Source: Edaphobacter sp. (GTDB lineage: Bacteria > Acidobacteriota > Terriglobia > Terriglobales > Acidobacteriaceae). From it: a stretch of DNA of 64,000 bases. Below the pieces are notes generated by a model. It did not search any database. It saw only the letters and a program-made list of their open reading frames with translations, and was not told the origin of the DNA. Of this stretch, positions 17,890 to 25,427 are shown piece after piece. The DNA is taken from NCBI GenBank assembly GCA_025462645.1, contig JAOAPB010000069.1, positions 62,001 through 126,000 of the forward strand, read 5' to 3'. The stretch's first letter is position 1. Each line of letters begins with the position of its first letter. The translations under genes and the position numbers were made by a program.

Positions 17890-18366
17890 CTACTCGGCTG
17901 CAGCGACGGCTTCGGCCTCCGGCTGATCGCCCTTGACCGTAACCTTGACGTGGCTGGTGACCTCGCGGTGCAGCTTCACGGGGACGTGGTACTCGCCGAT
18001 GGTCTTCAGCGGATCTTCGAGCGAGATCTTGCGGCGATCGATCGTGAAGCCCTTTGCCTCGAGCTGGTGAGCGATATCGCTTGAGGTTACCGAGCCGAAG
18101 AGATGCTCGTGCTCGCCGACCTTGCGCTCGAAGACGAGCTCAACGGCGGAGAGCTGGGTTGCGAGGCTCTCGGCCTCGGTCTTCTCCTTGGCCGACTTGC
18201 GGATGGCCGAGCCCTTCATCTGCTCGATCACAGCCTTGTTAGCGGCATTCGCCTCGATGGCGAGCTTGCCGGGGAGCAGAAAGTTGCGCCCGTAGCCGTC
18301 GGCGACCTTCACCACATCGCCGCGATGCCCGAGCTTGTTTACGTCTTCCTTCAGAATGACTTCCAT
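17890..18366 (-). CDS. rplI: 50S ribosomal protein L9
   Basis: The 158-residue protein opens with MEVILKEDVNKLGHRGDVVK and VADGYGRNFLLPGKLAI, the highly conserved N-terminal rRNA-binding domain of L9. A long connecting helix follows, then the C-terminal domain with HEHLFGSVTSSDIAHQLEA. Length is normal for the family, apart from a short Ala/Glu-rich tail. It is the last gene of the rpsF-rpsR-rplI group, just before a strong terminator. Confidence 0.97.
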   Translation of the reverse strand: MEVILKEDVNKLGHRGDVVKVADGYGRNFLLPGKLAIEANAANKAVIEQMKGSAIRKSAKEKTEAESLATQLSAVELVFERKVGEHEHLFGSVTSSDIAHQLEAKGFTIDRRKISLEDPLKTIGEYHVPVKLHREVTSHVKVTVKGDQPEAEAVAAAE

Positions 18367-18423
18367 TGCAGTTTCTCCGATTCCTGTCTGGCGCCAATAG
18401 GCCAGTCTTGCGTAGCGGGTAAT

Positions 18424-18786
18424 TTAGAAGCGCGCGGCGAAGGCGAGCAGAGCAATGTTGCGCGACTGCTTGATAGCCAGGCTAAGGCGGCGCTGATGCC
18501 GGGTGCAGACACCAGTCAGACGGCGCGGAACGATCTTGCCGCGCTCGGCCACAAACCCCTGCAACAGACGAACGTCACGGTAGGAGATGGCGTCGATCTT
18601 CTCGGTGCAGAACTTGCAGACCTTCTTGCGCCGGAAGAACTTGCGGCCGCCAGGACCGCCACCGGGACCGCCGGCGGGACGTGGGGAACGCGGAGCACCT
18701 GCGCCCGGACCGGAGTGCGCCGAGTGTGGGCGGGATGAGGGCGCGTGATGCTCAGTGGATTGCGTGCTGCTGGTTTCGTCAGCCAT
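18424..18786 (-). CDS. rpsR: 30S ribosomal protein S18
   Basis: The 120-residue protein carries the S18 core in its second half: [20 protein letters not shown], then [20 protein letters not shown] and [20 protein letters not shown]. The first about 45 residues are an extension rich in Pro, Gly, His and Ser, absent from the 75-residue E. coli protein and common in this phylum. S18 pairs with S6 on the 30S platform, in line with its position directly after rpsF. Confidence 0.97.
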   Translation of the reverse strand: MADETSSTQSTEHHAPSSRPHSAHSGPGAGAPRSPRPAGGPGGGPGGRKFFRRKKVCKFCTEKIDAISYRDVRLLQGFVAERGKIVPRRLTGVCTRHQRRLSLAIKQSRNIALLAFAARF

Positions 18787-18949
18787 TTGTATTTCCTCTC
18801 AAGGTACGTTGTGCCTTCGTCCGCCCCAGACACGCGTTGGAGTCTCTGAACATTCGATCCGGTATCGATCGAATGGAAGCGGGGTACGGCGATCGTGATG
18901 CGTTGAGCGATGCAGCATGGAGCCAGCATCGCGAATCCTTTAGCGAATA

Positions 18950-19462
18950 CTAGACGGCGGCTGCATTCTCGGGAGGAGCATCGGAGGCAACAGCGGCGAC
19001 AGGAGCCGCGGCTGGCGTAACCTCTTCCTCGGGCTCGGCAGCGGCTGCAGGAGCTGCGGCAGCCTCGGCATCAGGAGCGGCAGCAGGTGCCTGCGGAGTA
19101 TGTGCGACAGGCTGTGCGCTGCGCTTTACCTTGGTATCGCGGATAGCCTTCACCTTCGCCAGGCGCTTCTCTTCCTCGTCCATGCGCACGGTGATGAACT
19201 TGATCACCTGCTCGGAGACGCGGAGACGACGCTCGATCTCAGCGATCAGCGAGCCAGCTGCGGCGATGGTCAACAGGACATAGAAGCCGTCGTTGAACTT
19301 GCGAACGGTATAGGCGAGCCGGCGGCGGCCCATCTTCTCAACCGACTTGATCTCGCCGCCACCATTGGTGACGTTCGCGGAGAAGCCTTCAATCAGCTTT
19401 TCGAGGTCTGCTTCTTCAACGTCCGGACGGACGATAAACATGATTTCGTAGGTACGATTCAT
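18950..19462 (-). CDS. rpsF: 30S ribosomal protein S6
   Basis: The 170-residue protein shows the S6 fold: YEIMFIVRPDVEEADLEKLI, EKMGRRRLAYTVRKFNDGFY and RRLRVSEQVIKFITVRMDEE. It has an Ala/Pro/Glu-rich C-terminal tail of about 60 residues; acidic or low-complexity tails on S6 are common. It heads the rpsF-rpsR-rplI group. Unlike many bacteria there is no ssb gene between rpsF and rpsR. Confidence 0.97.
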   Translation of the reverse strand: MNRTYEIMFIVRPDVEEADLEKLIEGFSANVTNGGGEIKSVEKMGRRRLAYTVRKFNDGFYVLLTIAAAGSLIAEIERRLRVSEQVIKFITVRMDEEEKRLAKVKAIRDTKVKRSAQPVAHTPQAPAAAPDAEAAAAPAAAAEPEEEVTPAAAPVAAVASDAPPENAAAV

Positions 19463-19477
19463 TCGTTTACTTCTTTC

Positions 19478-19496
19478 TGCGAAGTTCTGCTTCGCA
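19478..19496 (-). promoter_or_regulatory. Hairpin in the rpsF leader
   Basis: TGCGAAG and CTTCGCA form a 7-bp stem with a 5-nt loop, 16-34 nt before the rpsF start. Many rpsF leaders carry an S6:S18-binding element. I could not identify its conserved CCG bulge here, so an autoregulatory role is only a suggestion. Confidence 0.25.
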
Positions 19497-19550
19497 CCGT
19501 GCTGGCGTCTGTTCTGCCAACCCGGTTTGGAGATACGCCTCGTTTAACTT

Positions 19551-20186
19551 CTACTTCTCCTTCGGACCATCCGTCCCAGCTTCGGGATCGGACTCTGAAG
19601 CCCGACGGTTGAACTCGTTCATCGCAGCGCCGACCCCCTGGGTCAACACCATCTCGACAGCGTCACGGACGCGGTCGAGCACTTCATCCAGCACCGCAAG
19701 CTCCTGCTTGCGCATCGGCGACAGCAGATAATCCGTGCCGCCTGCCTTCACTTCTCTACCATCCGCCAGAGCTGGCTTCCCAACCCCGATGCGAATGCGA
19801 ATCCAATCTTCCGTGCCGAGTACACCGGAGACCGACTTCACTCCGTTATGCCCGTTCGCCGAACCACGCTCGCGGATGCGAATCGTGCCCAGCGGAATTG
19901 CAAGCTCGTCATAGAGGACGATGATGTCCTCCGACGGATTCGCAATCTCGAACTCACGAACCAGAGCGGCCACCGAAAGCCCGCTGAGGTTCATGAAGGT
20001 CTCCGGCTTGGCCAGCAGAACATCCTGCCCTGCAAGCTTCGCCCGGGCTGTAAGCGCCCTGCCTCGCCGATTCGAGAGGACCACACCGCAATCCTCTGCG
20101 ATCCGATCCACCGCCAGAAACCCGGCGTTGTGCGGCGTGAACTGATATTCGATCCCAGGATTTCCAAGCCCGACTATCAACTTCAC
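19551..20186 (-). CDS. pth: Peptidyl-tRNA hydrolase
   Basis: The 211-residue cytoplasmic enzyme cleaves peptidyl-tRNA released by stalled ribosomes. The signature KLIVGLGNPGIEYQFTPHNA includes the catalytic His. Further conserved blocks are LLAKPETFMNLSG, VLYDELAIPLGTIRIRERGS, and ANGHNGVKSV. I chose the GTG at 20186 because GGAG lies seven bases upstream and the product then starts directly with the conserved strand; an in-frame GTG at 20204 would add six residues. It lies between rpsF and rplY, an order often seen because L25/Ctc and Pth travel together. Confidence 0.96.
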   Translation of the reverse strand: MKLIVGLGNPGIEYQFTPHNAGFLAVDRIAEDCGVVLSNRRGRALTARAKLAGQDVLLAKPETFMNLSGLSVAALVREFEIANPSEDIIVLYDELAIPLGTIRIRERGSANGHNGVKSVSGVLGTEDWIRIRIGVGKPALADGREVKAGGTDYLLSPMRKQELAVLDEVLDRVRDAVEMVLTQGVGAAMNEFNRRASESDPEAGTDGPKEK

Positions 20187-20249
20187 GCCACTTCTCCAAA
20201 CCACGATGCGGGAGCGATCGTTCTACTCCCACACCTGTCTTTCTGCGAA

Positions 20250-20933
20250 CTACTTCTTGGCCTTCGTATCGGCGGCAGCAGCGTCCGCGTCCGTCTTGCC
20301 CTTCTTGGCAACCTCGGGCTCGCTCGGTGCGGCAACCACTGCCTCAACAGCAGGAGCCTCTTCCTTGATGATGGTGACGTGCGCCACGGTCGCATCCTCT
20401 TCGCCGAGGAACTTGATGCTTCCCGAGTGCGGCAGGTCCGAGACGCGGATAACGCCATGCAGTTCGAGGCCCGTGACGTCGACGTCAAGGTGGCTGGGAA
20501 TATCGGCCGGAAGGCACTCGATCTCGACCTCACGCATAACGTGCTCGAGGATGCCGCCCTGCGTCTTCACGCCGACCGGAACACCGGTCAACTGAATCGG
20601 CACGGAGACACGCATCATCTTGTCCATCGCGATGCGCTTGAGGTCGATGTGCAGCAGCTTGCCCTTGATGGGCTCGTGCTGCCAGTCGACGATCATGGCC
20701 TTCACAACGGCAGTACCCTCGACGTTGAGGTCGAAGATCGAGTTGTGACCGGAGTCGGAGTGCAGAATCTTTGTGATGACGCGAGGATCGACAGTGACCG
20801 CAACGGCGTCCTGACCCGCGCCATAGACAACGGCAGGAATCTTGCCGGCGACGCGAACGCGGCGAGCGGCATTCTTGTTGAACTTGCCCTCGCGCGGGGT
20901 TGCGACGACTGCTTCAGTGATTGTTGTTGCCAT
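20250..20933 (-). CDS. rplY: 50S ribosomal protein L25 (general stress protein Ctc type)
   Basis: The 227-residue protein consists of an N-terminal L25 5S-rRNA-binding domain (REGKFNKNAARRVRVAGKIP, then VVYGAGQDAVAVTVDPR, HSDSGHNSIFDL) and a C-terminal Ctc beta domain (VGVKTQGGILEHVMREVEIE and LPADIPSHLDVDVTGLELHG). It ends in an Ala/Lys/Asp-rich tail. The two-domain length is the CTC form, not the short E. coli L25. It lies between prs and pth on one strand, a common bacterial arrangement. Confidence 0.96.
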   Translation of the reverse strand: MATTITEAVVATPREGKFNKNAARRVRVAGKIPAVVYGAGQDAVAVTVDPRVITKILHSDSGHNSIFDLNVEGTAVVKAMIVDWQHEPIKGKLLHIDLKRIAMDKMMRVSVPIQLTGVPVGVKTQGGILEHVMREVEIECLPADIPSHLDVDVTGLELHGVIRVSDLPHSGSIKFLGEEDATVAHVTIIKEEAPAVEAVVAAPSEPEVAKKGKTDADAAAADTKAKK

Positions 20934-21021
20934 GATTTACATCTTCCTTTCGGGCACAGAGTTGAGCTCTGCTCCCTTTGCTACTTGGGTTATTCCAAGC
21001 CGCCCCTACTGAAACTGCGAC

Positions 21022-22122
21022 CTAGTCGAAGAGCCTGCTGACGCTGGTCTCCATGTGAATGCTCTCGATCGCCCGGCCAAGCAGGCCCGCAATGGAGAGC
21101 ACCTTAATCTTCGGCACCCGCAGCGCATCTTCGCGCAACGGAATGGTATTCGTCACGATCAACTGCTCCAACCGTGATGTTGCAATGCGCTCAACCGCCG
21201 GCCCCGACAGCACAGGATGCGTCGCGCACGCATAAACTTTATCCGCGCCCTCGGCCAGCAGCGCATCCACCGTCTTCACCAGGGTTCCGGCGGTGTCGAT
21301 GATGTCGTCAAGGATCAGGCACGTCCGGCCCCGTACATCGCCGATCACGTTCATCACCTCGGTGACATTGATGTCGGTCCGCCGCTTGTCGACGATGGCC
21401 AACGGTACATCCAGCTTCTTGGCGAAGAAGCGCGCACGCTCTACGCCACCCGCATCCGGCGAAACCACCGTCAGATTCGGCAGGTCAAGATCCCGGAAGT
21501 AGCTCACCAGCACCGGGCTGGCAAACAGATGATCCACCGGAATATTAAAGAATCCCTGAATCTGGGCCGCGTGCAGATCGACCAGCAGAGCCCGGTTCGC
21601 ACCGGCTGTCTGGAGAAGATCGGCCACAAGCTTCGATGTAATGGCGACGCGAGGCCGGTCCTTGCGGTCCTGCCGGGCATAGCCATAGTAGGGAATCACA
21701 ACCGTGATGCGTCCGGCCGATGCGCGCTTCAGCGCGTCCATCATGATCAGCAGCTCGACAAGGTGCTGATCTACCGGGAAACAGGTAGGCTGCACGAGAA
21801 AGACATCCGCACCGCGAACGTTCTCGAGCAGCTGAAAGTGAACCTCGCCGTCGGAGAATCTCTGCAACCGGGTCTCGCCCAGCGGCACACCGACGAACTT
21901 GCAGATCTCCTCGCACAAGGCGCGATTGGAAGATCCGCAAAAAATCTTGAAGCGTTTGGGCTCGGGAATCCGCCCGGAGCGCTTCCTCTCCGCACTTGCT
22001 TTGGCTTGTCCGCCAGGTTGACCCTGGCCGGTTAGCGCTGGTACAGACTGAGAGCCATTTTCGGTCTCATCAGCCTGACCTGAAATAGGGGAAAGAACTG
22101 CAGTCGTGTCTTGTTCGTTCAC
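21022..22122 (-). CDS. prs: Ribose-phosphate pyrophosphokinase (PRPP synthetase)
   Basis: The enzyme makes PRPP from ribose 5-phosphate and ATP for nucleotide, His and Trp synthesis. The core, from about residue 57, contains FKIFCGSSNRALCEEICKFV, RFSDGEVHFQLLENVRG, and PYYGYARQDRKDRPRVAITS. The PRPP-binding loop LILDDIIDTAGTLVKT is near 270-285. The first about 55 residues are a non-conserved extension; the core alone matches the usual length of about 315. The start is GTG at 22122 with a GGAGG upstream. A later start just before the core is possible but has no obvious ribosome-binding site. Confidence 0.95.
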   Translation of the reverse strand: MNEQDTTAVLSPISGQADETENGSQSVPALTGQGQPGGQAKASAERKRSGRIPEPKRFKIFCGSSNRALCEEICKFVGVPLGETRLQRFSDGEVHFQLLENVRGADVFLVQPTCFPVDQHLVELLIMMDALKRASAGRITVVIPYYGYARQDRKDRPRVAITSKLVADLLQTAGANRALLVDLHAAQIQGFFNIPVDHLFASPVLVSYFRDLDLPNLTVVSPDAGGVERARFFAKKLDVPLAIVDKRRTDINVTEVMNVIGDVRGRTCLILDDIIDTAGTLVKTVDALLAEGADKVYACATHPVLSGPAVERIATSRLEQLIVTNTIPLREDALRVPKIKVLSIAGLLGRAIESIHMETSVSRLFD

Positions 22123-22390
22123 GTGAAACCCTCCAGGCTGGTTGACCTTGGTAGTTCCTGCTGCATTTGTCTACCGGAGCCTTGTTGCGACTCCGTACTT
22201 CTTTTGAAATCCTGTTGCGGAATACTCAAAAAAACTAAAGACTTCGGTCCTTCAAACTTCTCACTTCTTCGTCCACGCCGCTTCTTCTTTTATTCCAGCA
22301 AGCGCGGAATCCAAAACTCGTCCAACTCCTGCGGCATGTTGCTGCCGCGAAAGAACCCTAAATTGCTCCTCGCATCTGGCGTCGACTCTT

Positions 22391-22464
22391 TGGTTGGGCG
22401 ACTAGGATTCGAACCTAGACAAAGAGATTCAAAGTCTCTTGACCTACCGTTAGTCGATCGCCCA
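22391..22464 (-). tRNA. tRNA-Gln (anticodon UUG)
   Basis: On the minus strand a cloverleaf can be folded. The 7-bp acceptor stem TGGGCGA/TCGCCCA is perfect. The anticodon stem-loop AGAGACTTTGAATCTCT carries TTG. The T arm CTAGGTTCGAATCCTAG is canonical, and discriminator A is followed by an encoded CCA at 22391-22393. It lies between ispE and prs. Confidence 0.95.
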
Positions 22465-22496
22465 GTACTTCGCCGGTACTTTTCATGCCGGCGAGG

Positions 22497-23567
22497 TCAC
22501 CCTGCGAACATTCTCGCCCAGTACTCCGTTCGGGGCAAGGTCTCCGTTACGAATGCCTTGACCCCGGAAGCCTGGACGCGCCGTTGAGCTGCCTCTGCGT
22601 CCGCCTCGGACCGGTAAAGTCCAAACAAGGCAGAGCCCGATCCCGAGAGCGCTGCGTATATCGCAGGGCTGTCAGAAGCACCCGATTCATTACCCATCAA
22701 TTGGCGCTTGGTTATTCGCAAGGAGGGATACTGAGGAAAGACGACCTCTTCAAAATCGTTCTGAAGACCGTCGTTTCCAATCCCGGTGCGGACAAGCGTG
22801 AGAAGGGTATTCTCAGCCAGATCGTTCATCGCGTTTGACTGGCTCTCACCAGATAAACCCTGTTTTTTCTCAGGATTAGGATCGCGAACGATACCGGAGG
22901 TGCCGGGCTTACTATCACCTGTCTTCGCAGAGAGGGACGCGTAAGCAAGACTCAACTCGTTTAGTCTATCAAGTTTAGGGTCCGGGGTCAACCCAGCGTG
23001 TCGGACATCCCACTCCTTGAACGCCGCCGGCGTCGAAACCCCCACCGCAGGCACAGCCACCACGCAGTACGTCCGAGGCAGATCCGGCATCGGGACCACC
23101 TGCTCCCCGCGTCCCACCCCCATCACCGCTCCGCCCAACAGAAACAAAGGCACATCCGAGCCGATCTCGGCCGCCAGATGCAACCGCTCCACACCCGGAA
23201 GAGCCACCCCAAGCTCCCGCTCCAGCCCGATCAGAGCCGCCGCTCCATTAGCCGACCCTGCCCCCAAACCTCCCTGGACCGGCAGATTCTTCTCGATGTG
23301 GACCTCGACCTCCGCCCGAACATCCAGCTTTGCCAGACATCTCTCCACCATCCGCCACGCCGTATTCCGCTCATTCGTCGGCACATACGGATGATTCGTC
23401 GTCAGAGAAATCCACGTCTCCTCAGCCCGCCGAGCCGTAACCGTAACCAGATCATGCAGATCCAAAGTCTGATAGAGCGTCGTCAGCCCATGAAAGCCAT
23501 CCGCCCGCACCGGCCCGATCGCCAACCCCAAATTTATCTTCGAATAAGACCGAACAGTCGTAGACAT
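22497..23567 (-). CDS. ispE: 4-diphosphocytidyl-2-C-methyl-D-erythritol kinase
   Basis: This MEP-pathway enzyme phosphorylates CDP-ME. The GHMP kinase fold is clear: SYSKINLGLAIG at the N-terminus, the ATP loop LPVQGGLGAGSANGAAAL near residues 94-111, LHLAAEIGSDVPLFLLGG, and LSGSGSALFGLYRSEADAE near the C-terminus. The protein has 356 residues from the ATG at 23567, longer than the usual 280-300. About 35 residues of low-complexity sequence (KTGDSKPGTSGIVRDPNPEK and on) are inserted after RLNELSLAYASLSA. A GTG at 23591 could add eight residues. Confidence 0.94.
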   Translation of the reverse strand: MSTTVRSYSKINLGLAIGPVRADGFHGLTTLYQTLDLHDLVTVTARRAEETWISLTTNHPYVPTNERNTAWRMVERCLAKLDVRAEVEVHIEKNLPVQGGLGAGSANGAAALIGLERELGVALPGVERLHLAAEIGSDVPLFLLGGAVMGVGRGEQVVPMPDLPRTYCVVAVPAVGVSTPAAFKEWDVRHAGLTPDPKLDRLNELSLAYASLSAKTGDSKPGTSGIVRDPNPEKKQGLSGESQSNAMNDLAENTLLTLVRTGIGNDGLQNDFEEVVFPQYPSLRITKRQLMGNESGASDSPAIYAALSGSGSALFGLYRSEADAEAAQRRVQASGVKAFVTETLPRTEYWARMFAG

Positions 23568-23594
23568 CGCCTTCAATTCTACCGACCTCACCCT

Positions 23595-24635
23595 TCAAAA
23601 AATCTGGAAGTTCACATCGACATACATCTCCACCGTCACCGGCCTACCGTTGTCCATCGCAGGCTTGAACTTGTACTGCCGCACCGCCTCGATCGCCTTT
23701 TCATCCAGCCCCATCCCCATCCCGCGAATCACGCGGACATGTGTCGGGTTCCCATGCTCATCGACCCAGAGATACACCTGCACATTGCCCGACATCTTCG
23801 CCTTCCGCGCCTGCTCGGAGAACTCCGGATCAACCGCATGCAGCACCTCGGGCGCACTGACGGTTCCCCCTACATGTCGGAGCCCGTCACCTGTATTTCC
23901 GCCGCTGCCCGGTCCAATGCCGTCCCCGTCGCCAGACCCGATCCCCAGGCCCCTGCCGCTGCCCATCGAACGCCCGACGATTGGCGAGTTCGGCACTCCC
24001 AGATTCGGCAGCACGTTATCTGCAAGCTTCAGATCCCGCTGCACCACGACGCTGGGCTCAATCGCAATCTTGGGTGGCAACATGGGCGGAGCCATCGGCA
24101 GAACGATCTGCTCCTGTTCCAGCTTCGGCAGGTGCCCCTTGCTGACCGGCGTATCCCCGCGCTGCCCACCGCCGCCTCCCATCTGCCCGGCCTTGACGGC
24201 AGCCCGCAGCGAAGGCGGTTCGATCAGCGCCGTAACGCTGTGTGCAGGCTCCGCATCACGTATCTGAGCCCTCACAACGAAGCCGATGAGAAAGATCACC
24301 ACCGCATGCAAAACAAACGCGTAAACCGTCGAGGAGTGCCCCCTCTCAGGAGCCATCCGGTCGACGACTGCGATCGGTCGCGACTCCAGAACCAGCGCCG
24401 GCAGTCTCCTTGGAAAGATCAGATCGCGCACGCCGCTCCAAAGCGAAGCGAGGATCCCATCCTCCTTTATCCCACCATCGAGCAACACCCCAGCCTCAGG
24501 CTGCGCCATCCGAGGCTGCTCCAACATACCGAAGCCACTCATTACCCTCTGCTCTACACCCCCTACCGGCTCAGGATTGGCGACCTCGTGCAGCACCGAA
24601 CTCAAAAGCATCTCGAACTCCATCTCATCTCTCAT
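23595..24635 (-). CDS. TonB-family energy transducer with cytoplasmic N-terminal region
   Basis: The 346-residue protein has about 100 cytoplasmic residues, then one transmembrane segment at about 101-122 (STVYAFVLHAVVIFLIGFVV). A Pro- and Gly-rich periplasmic linker follows, and the TonB C-terminal domain (about 255-346) has AVDPEFSEQARKAKMSGNVQ and AIEAVRQYKFKPAMDNGRPV. TonB proteins couple the proton gradient to outer-membrane receptors. The start codon overlaps the stop of the ECF sigma factor by 4 bp, so the two are translationally coupled. The N-terminal part (FEMLLSSVLHEVANPEPVGG) is in the position and topology of an anti-sigma domain. A fused anti-sigma function is an inference from this context. 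Confidence 0.85.
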   Translation of the reverse strand: MRDEMEFEMLLSSVLHEVANPEPVGGVEQRVMSGFGMLEQPRMAQPEAGVLLDGGIKEDGILASLWSGVRDLIFPRRLPALVLESRPIAVVDRMAPERGHSSTVYAFVLHAVVIFLIGFVVRAQIRDAEPAHSVTALIEPPSLRAAVKAGQMGGGGGQRGDTPVSKGHLPKLEQEQIVLPMAPPMLPPKIAIEPSVVVQRDLKLADNVLPNLGVPNSPIVGRSMGSGRGLGIGSGDGDGIGPGSGGNTGDGLRHVGGTVSAPEVLHAVDPEFSEQARKAKMSGNVQVYLWVDEHGNPTHVRVIRGMGMGLDEKAIEAVRQYKFKPAMDNGRPVTVEMYVDVNFQIF

Positions 24636-25207
24636 CGCTGCACCTCCTTCATCGCCTCGAATCTTCGCCTCAACTCCGCCTTTGCCCGCATCACCCGCGT
24701 CCGTACCGTACCCTCGGGAATATCCATCACAACAGCGACCTCAGGCGAACTCATCTCCTCAATCGCCGACAGCACCAGCACCTGTCGCAGCTCCTCCGGC
24801 AATCGATCAATCAACCACCGCAGCAAAGCCCGCTCATCCCCATCCACTGCGCTTGCCTCCGGCGACCTCTCACCCGAGGCCAGCAAATCCATCTCATACT
24901 CTGCTCCTAAGCTGTCACGCTTCGGCAGCCGTTCCACTGCAATCCGCCAGGCTACCCGCGCCAGATAGGCCTTCTCCTCATTCATCCCCCGCCAGGCCCC
25001 CGTCCGGTAGAGCTTCAGGAAGGCCTCCTGCACTACGTCTTCGGCGTCATGCACATTCCGAACAATCGAGTACGCGACGCGATAGAGAAACCTGCTCTGC
25101 CGCTCGACCAGCGACGCGAACTCATCCTCCCGCGTTGTCATCTCCTCATAAGGCAACGCCGCCATCTCCCGCTGCTCGACCTGCGTCAACTCGACCGAAA
25201 GATCCAT
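24632..25207 (-). CDS. ECF-type RNA polymerase sigma factor
   Basis: The 191-residue protein contains sigma region 2 (FASLVERQSRFLYRVAYSIV, then DAEDVVQEAFLKLYRTGAWR) and region 4 (LRQVLVLSAIEEMSSPEVAV and MDIPEGTVRTRVMRAKAEL). There are no extra domains. ECF factors are usually held by an anti-sigma factor encoded next door. Here the next gene overlaps by 4 bp and encodes a membrane-spanning TonB-type protein with a cytoplasmic head. The regulon is unknown; genes for outer-membrane transport or envelope stress are plausible. Confidence 0.93.
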   Translation of the reverse strand: MDLSVELTQVEQREMAALPYEEMTTREDEFASLVERQSRFLYRVAYSIVRNVHDAEDVVQEAFLKLYRTGAWRGMNEEKAYLARVAWRIAVERLPKRDSLGAEYEMDLLASGERSPEASAVDGDERALLRWLIDRLPEELRQVLVLSAIEEMSSPEVAVVMDIPEGTVRTRVMRAKAELRRRFEAMKEVQR

Positions 25208-25427
25208 CCCGCCTCTTCGCTGTTGCCTTCACACACTAAGACCGCACCTGTCCCCAAATCGTTCACATTTATTTCCGGTAGTAACATGCCCTTTACAAAT
25301 AGCTTTCGCCACCGTCGACAAAGCAGAGCGGCGACCACTGCAATCGTGAACCTGCTAGCGAATATCCTCTGAAGTTTCGTAGTTAGCCGTTATCATCTCT
25401 CCACACCAATCAGTGGAGACGCTACCT

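Noticed and set aside
19848..21041. Open frame of 397 codons on the plus strand over pth and rplY
   Set aside because: It is antisense to two universally conserved genes, with no start signal.
22998..24968. Open frame of 656 codons on the plus strand across ispE, the TonB gene and the sigma gene
   Set aside because: It runs opposite three conserved genes and is an Arg/His/Pro-rich by-product of their GC-biased codon use.
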